This document shows positions 34,762-45,728 of a stretch of DNA of 64,000 nucleotides, in pieces. The notes under the pieces are model-generated. The model was not told the origin of the DNA. It searched no databases and worked only from the letters and a program-made list of their open reading frames with translations. Origin of the DNA: Terebella lapidaria (taxonomy: Eukaryota; Annelida; Polychaeta; Terebellida; Terebellidae); contig OX424560.1 in the NCBI GenBank assembly GCA_949152475.1, positions 43,416,719 through 43,480,718 on the forward strand, read 5' to 3'. How positions within the stretch are numbered: position 1 is the first letter of the stretch; the number at the start of each line of letters is the position of its first letter. A program made the translations under genes and the position numbers.

Positions 34762-35075
34762 AGTTGATGGTATCCCTGGAAATCGTCCCCAGGGCCCGCG
34801 AGGGCCTTACCCAAGACACAGGGACGTAAAGCTCATGGCGAGCCTCTCGTCCTGCCTCTTGGCTTGCTCTGGGACAATCTCTCAGACCAAGCAAAATGCT
34901 CGCGTATATATCGAGCCAAGAGGCGGGGGGAGAGACTAGGTCAAACCATTGTTATAGTTTACTGGGCGCGATTGAGTACAGTGCGTTGCTGGGCAACGCA
35001 CGCTCCAAACTAGAGCGATCTAAAAATAGTGTTTTGCAAAGACTCCTGCGGCGATCTTTGGACAAAATCGCCACT

Positions 35076-35488
35076 CAACTAACTCATAAACAGTACATAT
35101 TATACTGGTTCCCAGAAGCCGCATTGAAGAAAACCGTCAACCCTGGATACATGAAGTAAGTAGCCTTATCGCAAAAATATGTATTCTTATGGCACATTTA
35201 ACTTGACGAGCAAGTGAAAAAAGACATGCTGGATGTTGTGTACACAGTAACAACACATATATCATACATTATATGCATTGGTTCATAGTAAGTCACCACG
35301 AAGATATGTGTGAGGGACAAGTCTCAAATCATGATTGTTTTGCTAAGCGATACTTACTTCTGATTTTGGGGTTGTGTAATTAGCGAGCCCTCATTGGCCA
35401 ACCACACATAACATTTGGGTGAACTACAATAAAATTTAGCTAGTCTGTTAGAACTACGTGCTGGTTAGGTAGTTACCTGAGCAGTTCA
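35076..35488. repeat. DIRS inverted repeat, left
   Basis: Outer end CAACTAACTCATAAACAGTA, inner end TTACCTGAGCAGTTCA. Clear inverted similarity to 36737-37160 throughout, for example ATTGGCCAAC, GAGCCCTCATTGG, GTAGCCTTAT and CTCGTCAAG-type blocks. Confidence 0.8.
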
Positions 35489-35672
35489 AGGACGAACGAC
35501 CAATTCCCAGGGTGTAAGACTTCAGCTGACAACCTTGCAGTTCACTGACCCGCTTAGCAGAAGTGAGGGGCAGGAGAAAACTCGTCCTATGGGTGAGGAA
35601 GCAAAGATCTGCTTCTTCTAAAGGCTCGTAGGGGACACATTCATGCTGGACAGCATGAGGGAAAAGTTCCAC
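35454..35672 (-). pseudogene. DIRS tyrosine-recombinase-like fragment
   Basis: The minus strand reads CVPYEPLEEADLCFLTHRTS, then FLLPLTSAKRVSELQG. The T-x-R/K-T-x-FLL-x-x-TSA-(K/R)-RVSEL signature is typical of the recombinase of DIRS elements. Only this patch is preserved. Confidence 0.65.
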
Positions 35673-36367
35673 TTAGGTGGTCGAGAAGCCGGTGGCAAAC
35701 CCTGGACGAAAGACTTGAAGGAGGAGGTAATCTCCCTCGAGGTCTTCGAGGTCTTCGCAAACAGGTCTAAGTGAGGTTGACCACAGATACCCCAAAGGCG
35801 ATTGTAGCACTGGGACAGAGACACCAGTTTGACGAGACTGGACCCTTCCTAGAAAAGTGTCTGTCAGGATATTTATGGCTCCCGGAATGTGACGAGCAAG
35901 AAGATTGACGTCTTGTGATTTGGCCCATTCCATAATTTTGCATGTCAGGGCACTTAGTTCCCTTGACCGTGTCCCCTCCTGGTTCTTGATGTAACCAACC
36001 ATGGTGGTGTTGGCAGACATGGTAAGAGTCATGAAGCTGGTGACTGTCTGCTGGAAGTGACGAAGGACCAGCCAGACCGCCTTGAGCTCTAACCAGTTGA
36101 CGTGATGCAGCAGGTCTGAAGAGGACCAAAGGCCCGGGACCTGGCAACGGAGCCAAGGTTGTGAGATCTTTGGAGGCGTCCAAATTGTTCCTGGCCCCGA
36201 CCTCCACACGATGGTCCGATACGATGGACCCGGGAGTCTGAGAGCAGGAATCCACCGCTCTGTCTACCAACGTACTCCTCGGAAAACAGCAGCACCCCAG
36301 AGTTGTGATCATTGCGCACAAGTTGGAAATCAAGGAAATTTCTAACTTGATTTTCCAAGAAATCCAT
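35673..36367 (-). pseudogene. DIRS reverse transcriptase/RNase H fragment
   Basis: HHVNWLELKAVWLVLRHFQQ, MSANTTMVGYIKNQEGTRSR, LSALTCKIMEWA and LLARHIPGAINILTDTF match the DIRS RNase H pattern (ELKAV, DNTT-VAYI, GGTRS, RHIPG-NV-AD). The upstream part (36367-36090) looks like the reverse transcriptase connection. Decayed. Confidence 0.75.
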
Positions 36368-36736
36368 CCTGGAAGATTAAGGAGTCGACAGAGCGTCTGT
36401 CAGATGAACAGGTCCTCTTCTTCACTCAATTTATCTTCTGATGGGCGATGTCATCATACTTGTCATCCAGCCAAAAGTCACATACTCGACAATGCTGAAA
36501 ATTCGAACACTGGAAAGCAGAACATCGATCGTGTGGATCCACGCCTGCAGGAACGAGAAAGTGTCCGCACTTTGCACACAGTCAGCTGGCGACTTCTCTA
36601 TCGAAAATTAGAAAAAAAATTCAAAGAAAAATCCCAAGTCCGAGTGAAAAGTGTGTTGATGTTTAATCGAGCTTGCCAAAAACAACAGTGGATATAGGGG
36701 CAGCTGATTGACACTATGATTCAACTACACAGAGGG

Positions 36737-37160
36737 TGAACTGCTCAGGTAACTATCTAACCAGCACGAGGTCCCAATAAACCGGCTAAATTTTATTTTA
36801 GTTCAGGCAAATTTTGTGTGTAGTTGGCCAATGAGGGCTCGCTAATTACACAACCCCAGAATCAGAAGTCAGTATCGCTTACTACGCTTAGCATAACAAT
36901 TAAGATTTGAGACTTGTCACTCACATATATATCTTAGTGGTGACTTACTATGAACCAGTGCATAAAATGTATGTTATATTTGTTGTTACTGTGAACATAG
37001 CATTCAGCATGTCTATTTTTTTCATTTGCTCGTCAAGCTAAAATGTGCCATATGAATACATGTTTTTGCAATAAGGCTACATACTGCATGTATCTTGGTA
37101 GTCAGTTATCTTCGATGTGGTTTCTGGAAACCAGTATATGTACTGTTTATCAGTTAGTTG
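36737..37160. repeat. DIRS inverted repeat, right
   Basis: Inverted partner of 35076-35488. Inner end TGAACTGCTCAGGTAACTAT, outer end ACTGTTTATCAGTTAGTTG. Confidence 0.8.
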
Positions 37161-38260
37161 CATAGTGGGAGCAACGTAGTACCTCAAAATGATAGTAAGA
37201 AACATGCCACAATCTCTTGCAATAAATAAATACTTGGCTTCAAAATTGTCCCTCTGCGGCCCTGAAAATGCGTTACTTTGATATAGATTTGGATTTTACA
37301 AAACATTCTAGTTCCTATAGGGAAAAACCCAAGGAAGATACATTTAGACACATTACATGTGTTTTCATCTGAATTAGTTACAAAGTTATGAATACAAGTT
37401 AAATTTTTGTCGTTTGGTGGCGGCCATTTTGTTTTTCGGCCCTGAAAAAAATTCCTCGAGGGTGCCAAGCTGGCACCCGCCTGATTTCAGTTCAGTATAG
37501 GTCAGAGATGACAAATAAACAATAAAACGTAGTACGGACCCTAAAACACGGTTGCCTAGGGAAACACTATTTGGCAGCTGACTATATAGGTTTGATCACC
37601 GTAACGTTGGACAGCATTATGATGTAGATCACCGTAAGGTGTTGTCATATTGTCCTGAAACTACCTGTTTTTCTCATACATACCGTCTCAAATTAAAATG
37701 AAATCATCACAAATACATGTATCCACATCAATCATGGTCGTCAAAATACATAGCATACAACTGATGCTGATATATCGCTCCATATCATGCATATTTTATT
37801 TCGCATTTCCTCAATTCAGATACGCAATTTATGCTACTACTGCCCGTTTGAAGCAGTACAGATACAGATAAAGAACGAAAAAATGTTCAGTAAAACAATG
37901 TGACAAACAATGAGAAGTTTTTAGGAACAGAACGACATGCAATTTCAGAGAAAACTGATTAAATTTCTTTCAGTTAATTTCTGAATAATTTTCTTTCAGT
38001 CAATTTCTTTGATTCTGTACTGAATCAAAGATTAAATGTGTAGGCTACCCCTCCCGCCTCCCCTTCTCTCTCTCCTAATTATGGACGATACTGTCAGTGC
38101 TTGAAAATATGTGTTGTTAGTTTGAATAACGATAACATTCCAGCATTATTGAAGATTTCATCAACTAATATCTCACAACTATAGCTACGACCTTGATAAC
38201 ATAAATTGTTACATTCACTGTCTTTCTTTTAGTTGCCAGTTTACAGCGACGATTATTTAA
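37161..38260. other. No gene recognised
   Basis: AT-rich noncoding sequence. A small hairpin, GGGTGCCA-AGC-TGGCACCC, lies near 37460-37478. The short open stretches here show no recognisable domain. Confidence 0.5.
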
Positions 38261-39202
38261 AGCCTAATTAGAGTGAAAAAATAACTTTTTAGCATACAAC
38301 TAGCCTAACTTTTTAGCCTAACTAGAGTGAAAAAATAACTTTTTTTAGTTTAGTGTCAATATCAACACGGACGTCTGGGATCATTTCTGTGTTTACAAAA
38401 ATGAAATATCTTGAATGGTCAATATCTTACGGAGGTTTGTTTATGACATGTCCTATTGACCTTTCGATGTCATATGCAAATATGCAAATGAGCAATGATG
38501 ACGTCATATGAGTCACTGAAAGATAATGAGCTCATTGAAACCAGTACTGCATAATATTGAAGAGCATGAAAATAATTTTTGTTCCACATAATGACTCCAT
38601 ACAGAAAATATTCAAATTTTGAATAAATTTTGCTGGTGTTATGGCAACCAGAGCCGGAATATGGTCCATAGCAACCACGTTGCTATGGAGATTTTGTTGC
38701 TAACCACTGATGATTCCACATTATTAGGACCTCAACTTTTGTTACATTATGATCCTTTGTGAAAATGTTGAAGGATAGTAGTAGCACTTTCACATGTCCT
38801 AACAGGTCAATTGTCCATAGCAACCCACCCAACAACTGGTTGCTAAGGGGCGCTAGCTCTGATTGTGTAGCCTTGACAACATGCTGGCATAACAAAAGAC
38901 TGACTATGCATTACCACAAAACATATCAGTCTCTATAGGAACCTTTATCTACATTATAACCCTTGCATAAATGAGGTTCAGATAGCTAATTATAGTACTT
39001 TACTCATATGACGTCATGAATATCTAATTATAAAAATTAATGAGGTCCTGCAAATTGCTGATAGATTGGGAAAAAAGTATTTCACGAAAATAGAAATATC
39101 TCAGGTTGTGATTGAGATTTTCAAGTTCTGTAAAAACCAAAATTATCAGGGGAACCATCTCCACGGTATAAGAACATAAAAATTATACACTCTAGTTAGA
39201 CT
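38261..39202. mobile_element. 942-bp MITE with TTAA target duplication, relative of 28424-29316
   Basis: TTAA flanks both ends (38257-38260 and 39203-39206). The termini are AGCCTAATTAGAGTG and, inverted, AGTCTAACTAGAGTG. Like the element at 28424 it carries TGACGTCAT near both ends (about 38499 and 39010) and ATGGTCCATAGCAACCA/GGTTGCTA-type blocks in the middle. The element is about the same length, noncoding, and has an AG start after TTAA. These shared features indicate one family or sister families. Confidence 0.7.
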
Positions 39203-39491
39203 TTAAATAAAACATAACCACGTGATATAACACATATTGGGCAGTTGGCAAAATGGAAAGTCGCATACATGTTCGCTGTGAATATATATAACATGTGCTG
39301 TTATACGAATGATCAAATGTCTTTACGAGCGTCCTTTGGCCTGTGGGTATTTTCCCTCTCTATGCTTTTTCACCCAGAAATATGATTGTATATATTATAT
39401 AATGACCTAGGTTCTGTCGTGATCGAGAATTCAGTTTAAGTTAGGGGTACTATGCAATTGAGGAGGCAGCACGCACTTTTTTTCTTACTTA

Positions 39492-40164
39492 TGTGGCGAT
39501 TTTGCCCAAAGATCGCGGCAGGAGTCTTTGCAAAACACTAGCAAGTATTGTGGCCTATCTTTAGACCGCTCGAGCTCAGAGTGTGCGCTGCCTAGCAACT
39601 ATAACAAGTGGTGACCTAGTTTCTCCTGCCGCCTCTCGGTTCGATATATACGCGAGCATTTGGCTTGGTCTGTGAGATTGTCCCAGAGCAAGCCGAGAGG
39701 CAGGACGAGAGGCTCGCCATGAGCTTTACGTCCCTGTGTCTTGGGTAAGGCCCTCGCGGGCCCTGGGGACGGTTTCCCATGGGGAGACAGTTGCTGACTC
39801 GAGGGCGCAAGCCCTGTGGATCGCCAGTTCTCTTCTCCACCCGGGGTGGTGTGACACAGGCTCTGGCAGACCGTCGGGCTGGCTCAGAGTTCCATCTCTG
39901 CAACAGTGCCTTTGGCGAGGCCGGCCAGCAACATGCCCACGTGTACGGGTTCCGTGGTGCCGCTCCCATGGCATCTCGGGCTCTACACACGGCTACATTA
40001 CCATAACTATGTAATATGCATGTTGTAGTTAAGGAGTTGGTGAGATGCATGTGTTATGTCGTAGTGTATGACGGCCGGACTCGTTCCGGGCTGACTGTAC
40101 CTGGTTGAAGTATTCCGTAGAGTAGTGCCGGACGCCCTGTAGCGGGCGCCCGCCGAACTTTACA
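39492..40164 (+). repeat. Solo LTR (family A), CTTA target duplication
   Basis: Begins TGTGGCGATTTTGCCCAAAG and ends GCCGAACTTTACA, with CTTA immediately outside both ends (39488-39491 and 40165-40168). A TATATA box lies near 39641-39650. No internal sequence remains, so this is the product of LTR-LTR recombination. It matches the split LTR at 32923-35075. Confidence 0.88.
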
Positions 40165-40554
40165 CTTACCTCACTTGAAATAATTATTTTGACATGTCAC
40201 TTAACCGTTATCAGTGCTGAAAGTTACGGTAATCACAGCTTCCAAACTTGATGAAGTTACCGTAATTAATCCAGTGACATTTTTCTCAGACAAAATAAAC
40301 GTGTATGCCGTGAGATGAAACAATAGCCCAACTCACTGAATGTTAAACAATGTCCAAACTCCCATATGAATTATTCAAGGGCAGAAAACAAATCGAGATT
40401 TCTTCGGGAATGGACATGGACGAATCGAACCGACTCAGCTTCCGCCATGTTTTTTATTACAGAACGCGCGTTCCGGTAATCGCATGGACCGGGGGTTCCT
40501 ACAGTGTCAATATATCCGGTGAAGCAACCATCACGCAACAAAATATATTGTTAG

Positions 40555-41290
40555 TGTGGCGATTTTGCAATAAGCACGCGGCAGGTGATTGTGAACATAA
40601 ATGCCATTTATGTGGCCTTTTTGTACTTGGCCTTGTTTTGACATGCTCCGTTCGAGCGTGCGTTGCCACGGCGACGTATTGTAATTTACGCTCCAGTAAA
40701 CTATAACAATGGATCGATTAGACCTCGCGTGCGCCCTACAGTTTCTGGTGTATTATATATACACTGGAAGCGACTCGTTCGAGGAGATTGTCCAAGATCG
40801 AGAAACAGGACGCACACGAGGCTCGCCATGAGCTTTGTGTTCCCTGTTTGTGAGTAGTGGGCTCCTAGAGCCCTGGGGACGATTTCCATGGGGAGGCCCG
40901 GGCTGGGAGAGACAAGTTGCTGACTCGGGGGCCTTCGGCCCTGTGGATCGCCAGCTCTCTCCCTTCCCGGGACGTGTGACAGAGGCTCTGGCCAGCATGT
41001 CGGACTGTACGGGGTTCCGTCCCCGAGGCAGACCGCGGCTCGCCAGGCCCCGCCAGTTAACACCGTAGGGATGAACTAGTTTCTGAACGGTGTCCGTAGG
41101 CCTGGGAGTGTCGGGTGGGCTGTTACCTGGTTACCGTTAATGCTGAAGTAGTTACCGTGTCCGCCGCGACCTCCGGTGAGCGGCCCTGCCGCGAGGATCC
41201 GGAATAGCGGATGCGCGTCCGCAAGGACTCGGATGAGAGAGGACTATCCTCGAGGATCTCGAAGAGCGGACGGTAGTCAATAACTTTACA
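40555..41290 (+). repeat. Solo LTR (family B), TTAG target duplication
   Basis: Begins TGTGGCGATTTTGCAATAAG and ends ATAACTTTACA, flanked exactly by TTAG (40551-40554 and 41291-41294). A TATATATA box is near 40753-40760. The 3' part shares the GAGGATC/GCGGA repeats with the LTR at 8026-8947. The 386 bases between this and the previous solo LTR hold no recognisable gene. Confidence 0.88.
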
Positions 41291-41294
41291 TTAG

Positions 41295-42393
41295 GACGTC
41301 GGTAAAGCAAAATATAGTGCTTTATTATATCATAATACTGGCCAAATATTACTGGGATGGATTGCCAACTTTCAATTTTTGCGATAGAAGTCAGCAGAAA
41401 ATTGCCGTTTGATTGCTAGGTGAGTTACCAACTTTTTAAGTTATGGAATGATACCATTAGCTAAGGAATTATCTCCATAACTTCAACAACAATGAACCTT
41501 TTCATAGACTTTCCCGCCAAAATTTCCCGAATGCTGTCATTTTCCGACCAATCACAAGTGCTCGCATTCGAGTCATTTAACGGTCGTAAACAAAATCTTT
41601 GTAGCGGAAATGAAGCCGATTTTCACATCAAAATGTGCAAAATATGAAGTATTTTCATAAGTGCAGTTATCATATTGGCCATTTGTGCTTATTTTATCAA
41701 TCTGAATCGAAAATAGTACGCATTTCGTGCGGCGGGTTTAAAACGGTCGTTTCACATAATGCTAAAACCACGTGCGGCTGGCGCGTGCAATCTCAAGAAT
41801 AAACTGGTCAACAGGCTATCCTCCGTGGTACCCAATTACCGTAATGCAGCATTACGTACGGTAATAGTCAACACGATATATGTTTGCAAGTTTTATATCG
41901 TAAATTAAGAAGTCAGCTAGTTCTTCACGTTAAAAATGTACAATATTCCACCTGGCGTGAGACAGCGCATGAGAAGAGATAACTCTGGCAATGATCGAAG
42001 TTTGGGTTGTACCATGTGCAGATTCATTCACGCTTACATCACATAGATCTTTATCGTACATAAAATTACCTACTTTAACATAGATAGGCTTTTCGAAGAT
42101 ATTATACTTAATGAGTCAAGTGAATACACAAAATGAAATGAAATTATTCACAAATAAATATTATAGTCTCTTTCTTTATATTTTGCGAATTTGCTAGACA
42201 AAATAAGTAAAATTATGGCGCTGTACATAGTTTTTCTGCGATGTTTTCACGTCATTATTCACGAAATACTAGTACATGGAAATTAGAAGAACAAATAGGC
42301 TAGTATCAGGAAAAAATGTTAAATCTGCTGTGTAACGATGATTTGTAGCCTATTTTCCACACGCGAATGAACGAGAAGGCTTATTCCAGGTTA
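41295..42393. other. No gene recognised
   Basis: AT-rich noncoding sequence. An inverted pair ATTACCGTA...TACGGTAAT lies at about 41836-41871. Confidence 0.5.
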
Positions 42394-42944
42394 CGGAGCA
42401 TCAGTGGCGTAGACACCACTCCGGCCACTCCGGCCATGGCCGGACCAATAATTTGGAGATTATTTTTAGCTTACCGTCCCATAAGGGCCGATAAGCTATT
42501 GTCGTGGTTTCTCGTCCGTCGTCCTCGTCATCGTCCGCCACATCATCTGTTAACATTTTTTATCTTTTTTTCGGGCTGATGAATTTGTCCATAAAATTGT
42601 GTGAATATGTATTGGGTCAATATCATTTTTTTGATTGAATCGATTATGAAGTTTTGGCAGCCATTTTTATGCCGAAAATGGCTGTTTTTGCATGTTTTCA
42701 ACTTTAAAAATTATTTTCTCAAAAACTGTCTGATCAGTTTTGAGATTTTAGTTTCAAAATGTTCCCCTCATGTGTCTTAATAACGTGTATAAGTTTCGAT
42801 GCTCTTGAATCGCCGGTCTGCGTGTGGTGGCCATTTTGATGTTGTTACGGGGCCCAAATAGGACTTTCCCATGTTAAATTCTCCTATGCTTTATAATGGG
42901 CCACAATGTTCTTGATACTCACTTAATATTGAGATTAGAGACTC

Positions 42945-43530
42945 GGAATCAATTGTGGACATATAGGAAATGATATATGCTGAATATTCTTGTGACCTTG
43001 AATTTGACCTTTAAGCTCATTTTCAAGGTCAGAGCACAAAATGGCCAATATCTCGCTTATTATTGACTTTATAGTTTAGGAATCAATTGTGGACATATAG
43101 GAAGTGATATATATGCTGAATATATGCTGAATGACCTTTGACCTCATTTTCAAGGTCAGAGCACAAAAATGGCTAATAACTTGCTTATTATCGACTTTAC
43201 AACTTAGAAATCTATTGTGACCATATAGGAAATGATATATGAATATTCTGATCACCTTGAATTTGACGTTTGACCTCATTTTCAAGGTCAGAGCACAAAA
43301 TCACTTATATCTCGCTTATTATCCACTTACAGCTTAGGAATCAATTGCGGACATATAGGAAATGATATATGTCGAATACTGTGATGACCTTGAAATTGAC
43401 CTTTGACCTAATTTTCAAGGTCAAAGCACAAAATGGTTATTATCTGGCTTATTATCGACTTTACAGCTTAGAAATCAAATGTGGCCATATAGGAAATGAT
43501 ATATGCTGAATATATTTGTAACCTTGAAGT
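42945..43530. repeat. Five tandem units of 127-134 bp
   Basis: GGAATCAATTGTGGACATAT or near variants recur at about 42945, 43079, 43206, 43336 and 43470. Each is followed by GGAAATGATATATG, TGACCTTGAA and TTTTCAAGGTCAGAGCACAA. An inverted, diverged copy of the same family is at 60540-60990. Confidence 0.8.
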
Positions 43531-43741
43531 TACCAGACCATCTGTCCGATCACCTATTGGCTAGCCGTTAAACTACAGGTCCCTTGGGCCTATGTTTATA
43601 TATTTCAATAATTCAAGAGAAATAAACTAGTAATCGCTATTGACAATATTGAAGTAGCATTTTGTTCCTGTATCCCCTGAAATATATTCATATGCAAATT
43701 TGCATACGGAATATATTATATAGACTAATTATTCTCTTATG

Positions 43742-45728
43742 AGTAGTAAGGACCCGGATTTGAGTTTTTTTTGGAAAAACCCATGGTTTTTGCTATGGTT
43801 ATATGATGTCACTTCCGGTTTTGGTTTCGGTGGTTATATGACGTCACTTCCGGTTTCTGTTTAGGGTTCGTCATAACGTACCCGTAAATGTTTGAAAAAT
43901 CATAACGTTCCCATAAATGTTTGAAAAATCATAACGTACCCATGAATGTCTGGAATATCATAACGCACCCATAAAAGTTTGGAAAATCATAACGGTACCA
44001 TAAATGTTTGGAAAATCATAACGTTCCCATAAATGTTTGAAAAATCATAACGTACCCATAAATGTCTGAAAAATCATAACGTACCCATTTATGTCTGGAA
44101 AATCTTAACGTACCCATGATTGTCTGAAAAATCATAATGTTCCCAGAAATGTTTGGAAAATCATAACGTACCCATAAATGTTTGGAAAATCATGTATTAA
44201 TTTTTGCAATATTTTTAAACATTTTTTCAAATAAACTTTCCTTTTTATTCAAATTATAAGCATCATATTAAAACGAGTCTATACCATTTTCTCAGGTTTT
44301 TTATTTCTCAGCACACATCTACTATATATACAATTTCTACACAATGGCCTATACATGGACTCCTTTTTCTGTATTTTAAAAAAAATTTATATTTTTTTGG
44401 TTCGCTAAACTACGCATGCGCAATATACAACTGAAGAGTGAACATGGATACCTGCTCTATATGTCTGAAGAAATTTTCATGATCCCATGATGTTAGGCGA
44501 CATATGCTTACTGTACACAATACAACTAAGCTGCAGCAAGTGATGACACTACCGCCACTGCAACCATTGCCGCCGCCACAGGCGTTGCCGCCGCCGCCAC
44601 AGCCATTGCCGCCGCCGCCACAGCCTCAGCCACAGCCACAGCCTCAGCCTCAGCCTCAGCCTCAGCCACAGCCTCAGCCTCAGCCTTGGCAGCCACAGCC
44701 TCAGCCTCAGCAGCCTCAGCCTTGGCAGCCTCCGCCGCCACAGCCTCAGCCACAGCCACAGCCTCACCCTCAGCCACAGCCTCAGCCTCAGCCTCAGCCA
44801 CAGCCTCAGCCATTGCCGCCGCCACAGCCTCAGCCTCAGCCACAGCCATTGCCGCCGCCGCCGCCGCAGCCATTGCCGCCACAGCAGCCATTGCCGCCGC
44901 CGCCACAGCCTCAGCCACAGCCTCAGCCTCAGCCTCAGCCACAGCCGCCGCCACAGCCTTGGCCACAGCCATTGCTGCCGCCGCCGCCACAGCCTCAGCC
45001 ACAGCCTCAGCCACAGCCACAGAAAAATTGCACCATATGGATTATCCATCGCAGCCTCAGCCTCAGCCTCAGGCTTGGCACCCTCAGCCACAGCCTCAGC
45101 CTCAGTCTCAGTCTCAGCCTCAGCCACAGCCTCAGCCTTGGCAGCCACAGCCTTGGCAGCCACAGCCTCAGCCTCAGCCACAGCCTCAGCCTTGGCAGCC
45201 TCAGCCTCAGGCTTGGCAGCCTCAGCCTCAGCAGCCACAGCCTCAGCCTTGGCAGCCTCAGGCTTGGCAGCCTCAGCCTCAGGCTCAGGCTTGGCAGCCA
45301 CAGCCTCAGCCTCAGCCTCAGGCTCAGCCAAAGCCTTGGCAGCCTCAGCCTCAGCCTCATCCTCATCCTCATCCTCAGCCACAGCCTCAGCCTCAGCCAC
45401 AGCCACAGGCTTGGCAGCCTCATCCTCAGCCACAGCAGCAAAAGCACTGGTCCGTCAATTATATGGATCCCCTGGTATTTCAACACCCCTTCACCCTGAA
45501 CGTGTCAGGACCTACTGGGTGTGGGAAGACGGCTTGGGTAAAATCCCTCTTGGAGTCCGGTCAAATATTCCCCGCCCCTACCAGGATCATATGGCTGTAC
45601 AAGAGATGGCAACCCCTCTACGACATCGTAAGGTCTAGTGTGCAGCCTCCCGTGCAGTTCATACAGGGGATACCTATCAATCTGGATTCCGATGACTTCG
45701 TCTCACCTACGGACAATAACGTCATCGT
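43742..45728 (+). repeat. Left inverted arm of the fold-back element
   Basis: Contains, from outside in: the terminal motif, eleven 29-bp repeats, an AT-rich spacer, the ATPase gene start, a long CAGCCT-rich tract (about 44560-45440) and the first part of the ATPase domain. It stops at GTCATCGT, the exact point where inverted identity with 46232 begins. The plus-strand open frame 44504-45499 and its neighbours in other frames reflect the CAGCCT tract. Confidence 0.85.
43872..44190 (+). repeat. Eleven 29-bp subterminal repeats, left arm
   Basis: The unit is CATAACGTACCCATAAATGT followed by TTGGAAAAT. Eleven head-to-tail copies occupy exactly 319 bases, starting 130 bases from the element end. 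Confidence 0.88.

Larger units (their letters stand above)
24313..35075 (-). mobile_element. Ty3/Gypsy element (family A), decayed and host to several insertions
   Basis: Minus-strand order: 5' LTR (35075-32923, interrupted by a tandem array), primer-binding site (32921-32901), gag (about 32810-30900), protease (30869-30440), reverse transcriptase and RNase H (present in two tandem copies, 30431-25985), integrase (25965-24313). The 3' LTR is not in the window, and the element loses recognisable sequence below about 24300. A TTAA-flanked MITE sits in pol (28424-29316). It is broken, with several breaks plus the duplication and insertions. Confidence 0.85.
32923..35075 (-). repeat. 5' LTR of the family A Gypsy, split by a tandem array
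   Basis: The pieces 32923-33319 and 34762-35075 together match the solo LTR at 39492-40164: GGCGATTTTG.CCAAAGATCG near the start, a TATATA box near 34895-34903, and the CGAACTTTACA end. The middle (33320-34761) is foreign and is flanked by TGGAA on both sides. Confidence 0.75.
35076..37160 (-). mobile_element. DIRS-type retroelement remnant between inverted repeats
   Basis: Inverted repeats of about 413 bases (35076-35488) and 424 bases (36737-37160) enclose a 1.25-kb interior. The interior has DIRS reverse transcriptase/RNase H sequence and a piece like a DIRS tyrosine recombinase on the minus strand. Inverted terminal repeats are the hallmark of DIRS elements. Most of the coding part is gone and what remains is broken. 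The left repeat directly abuts the Gypsy LTR. Confidence 0.7.

Noticed and set aside
40350-40706. 118-residue plus-strand open frame as a host gene
   Set aside because: Its second half runs into the solo LTR starting at 40555, and the first half has no recognisable domain or splice signals.
43872-44190. CRISPR-like regular repeats (29-bp unit)
   Set aside because: There are no spacers, the units are directly adjacent, and they sit inside the arms of a eukaryotic transposable element.
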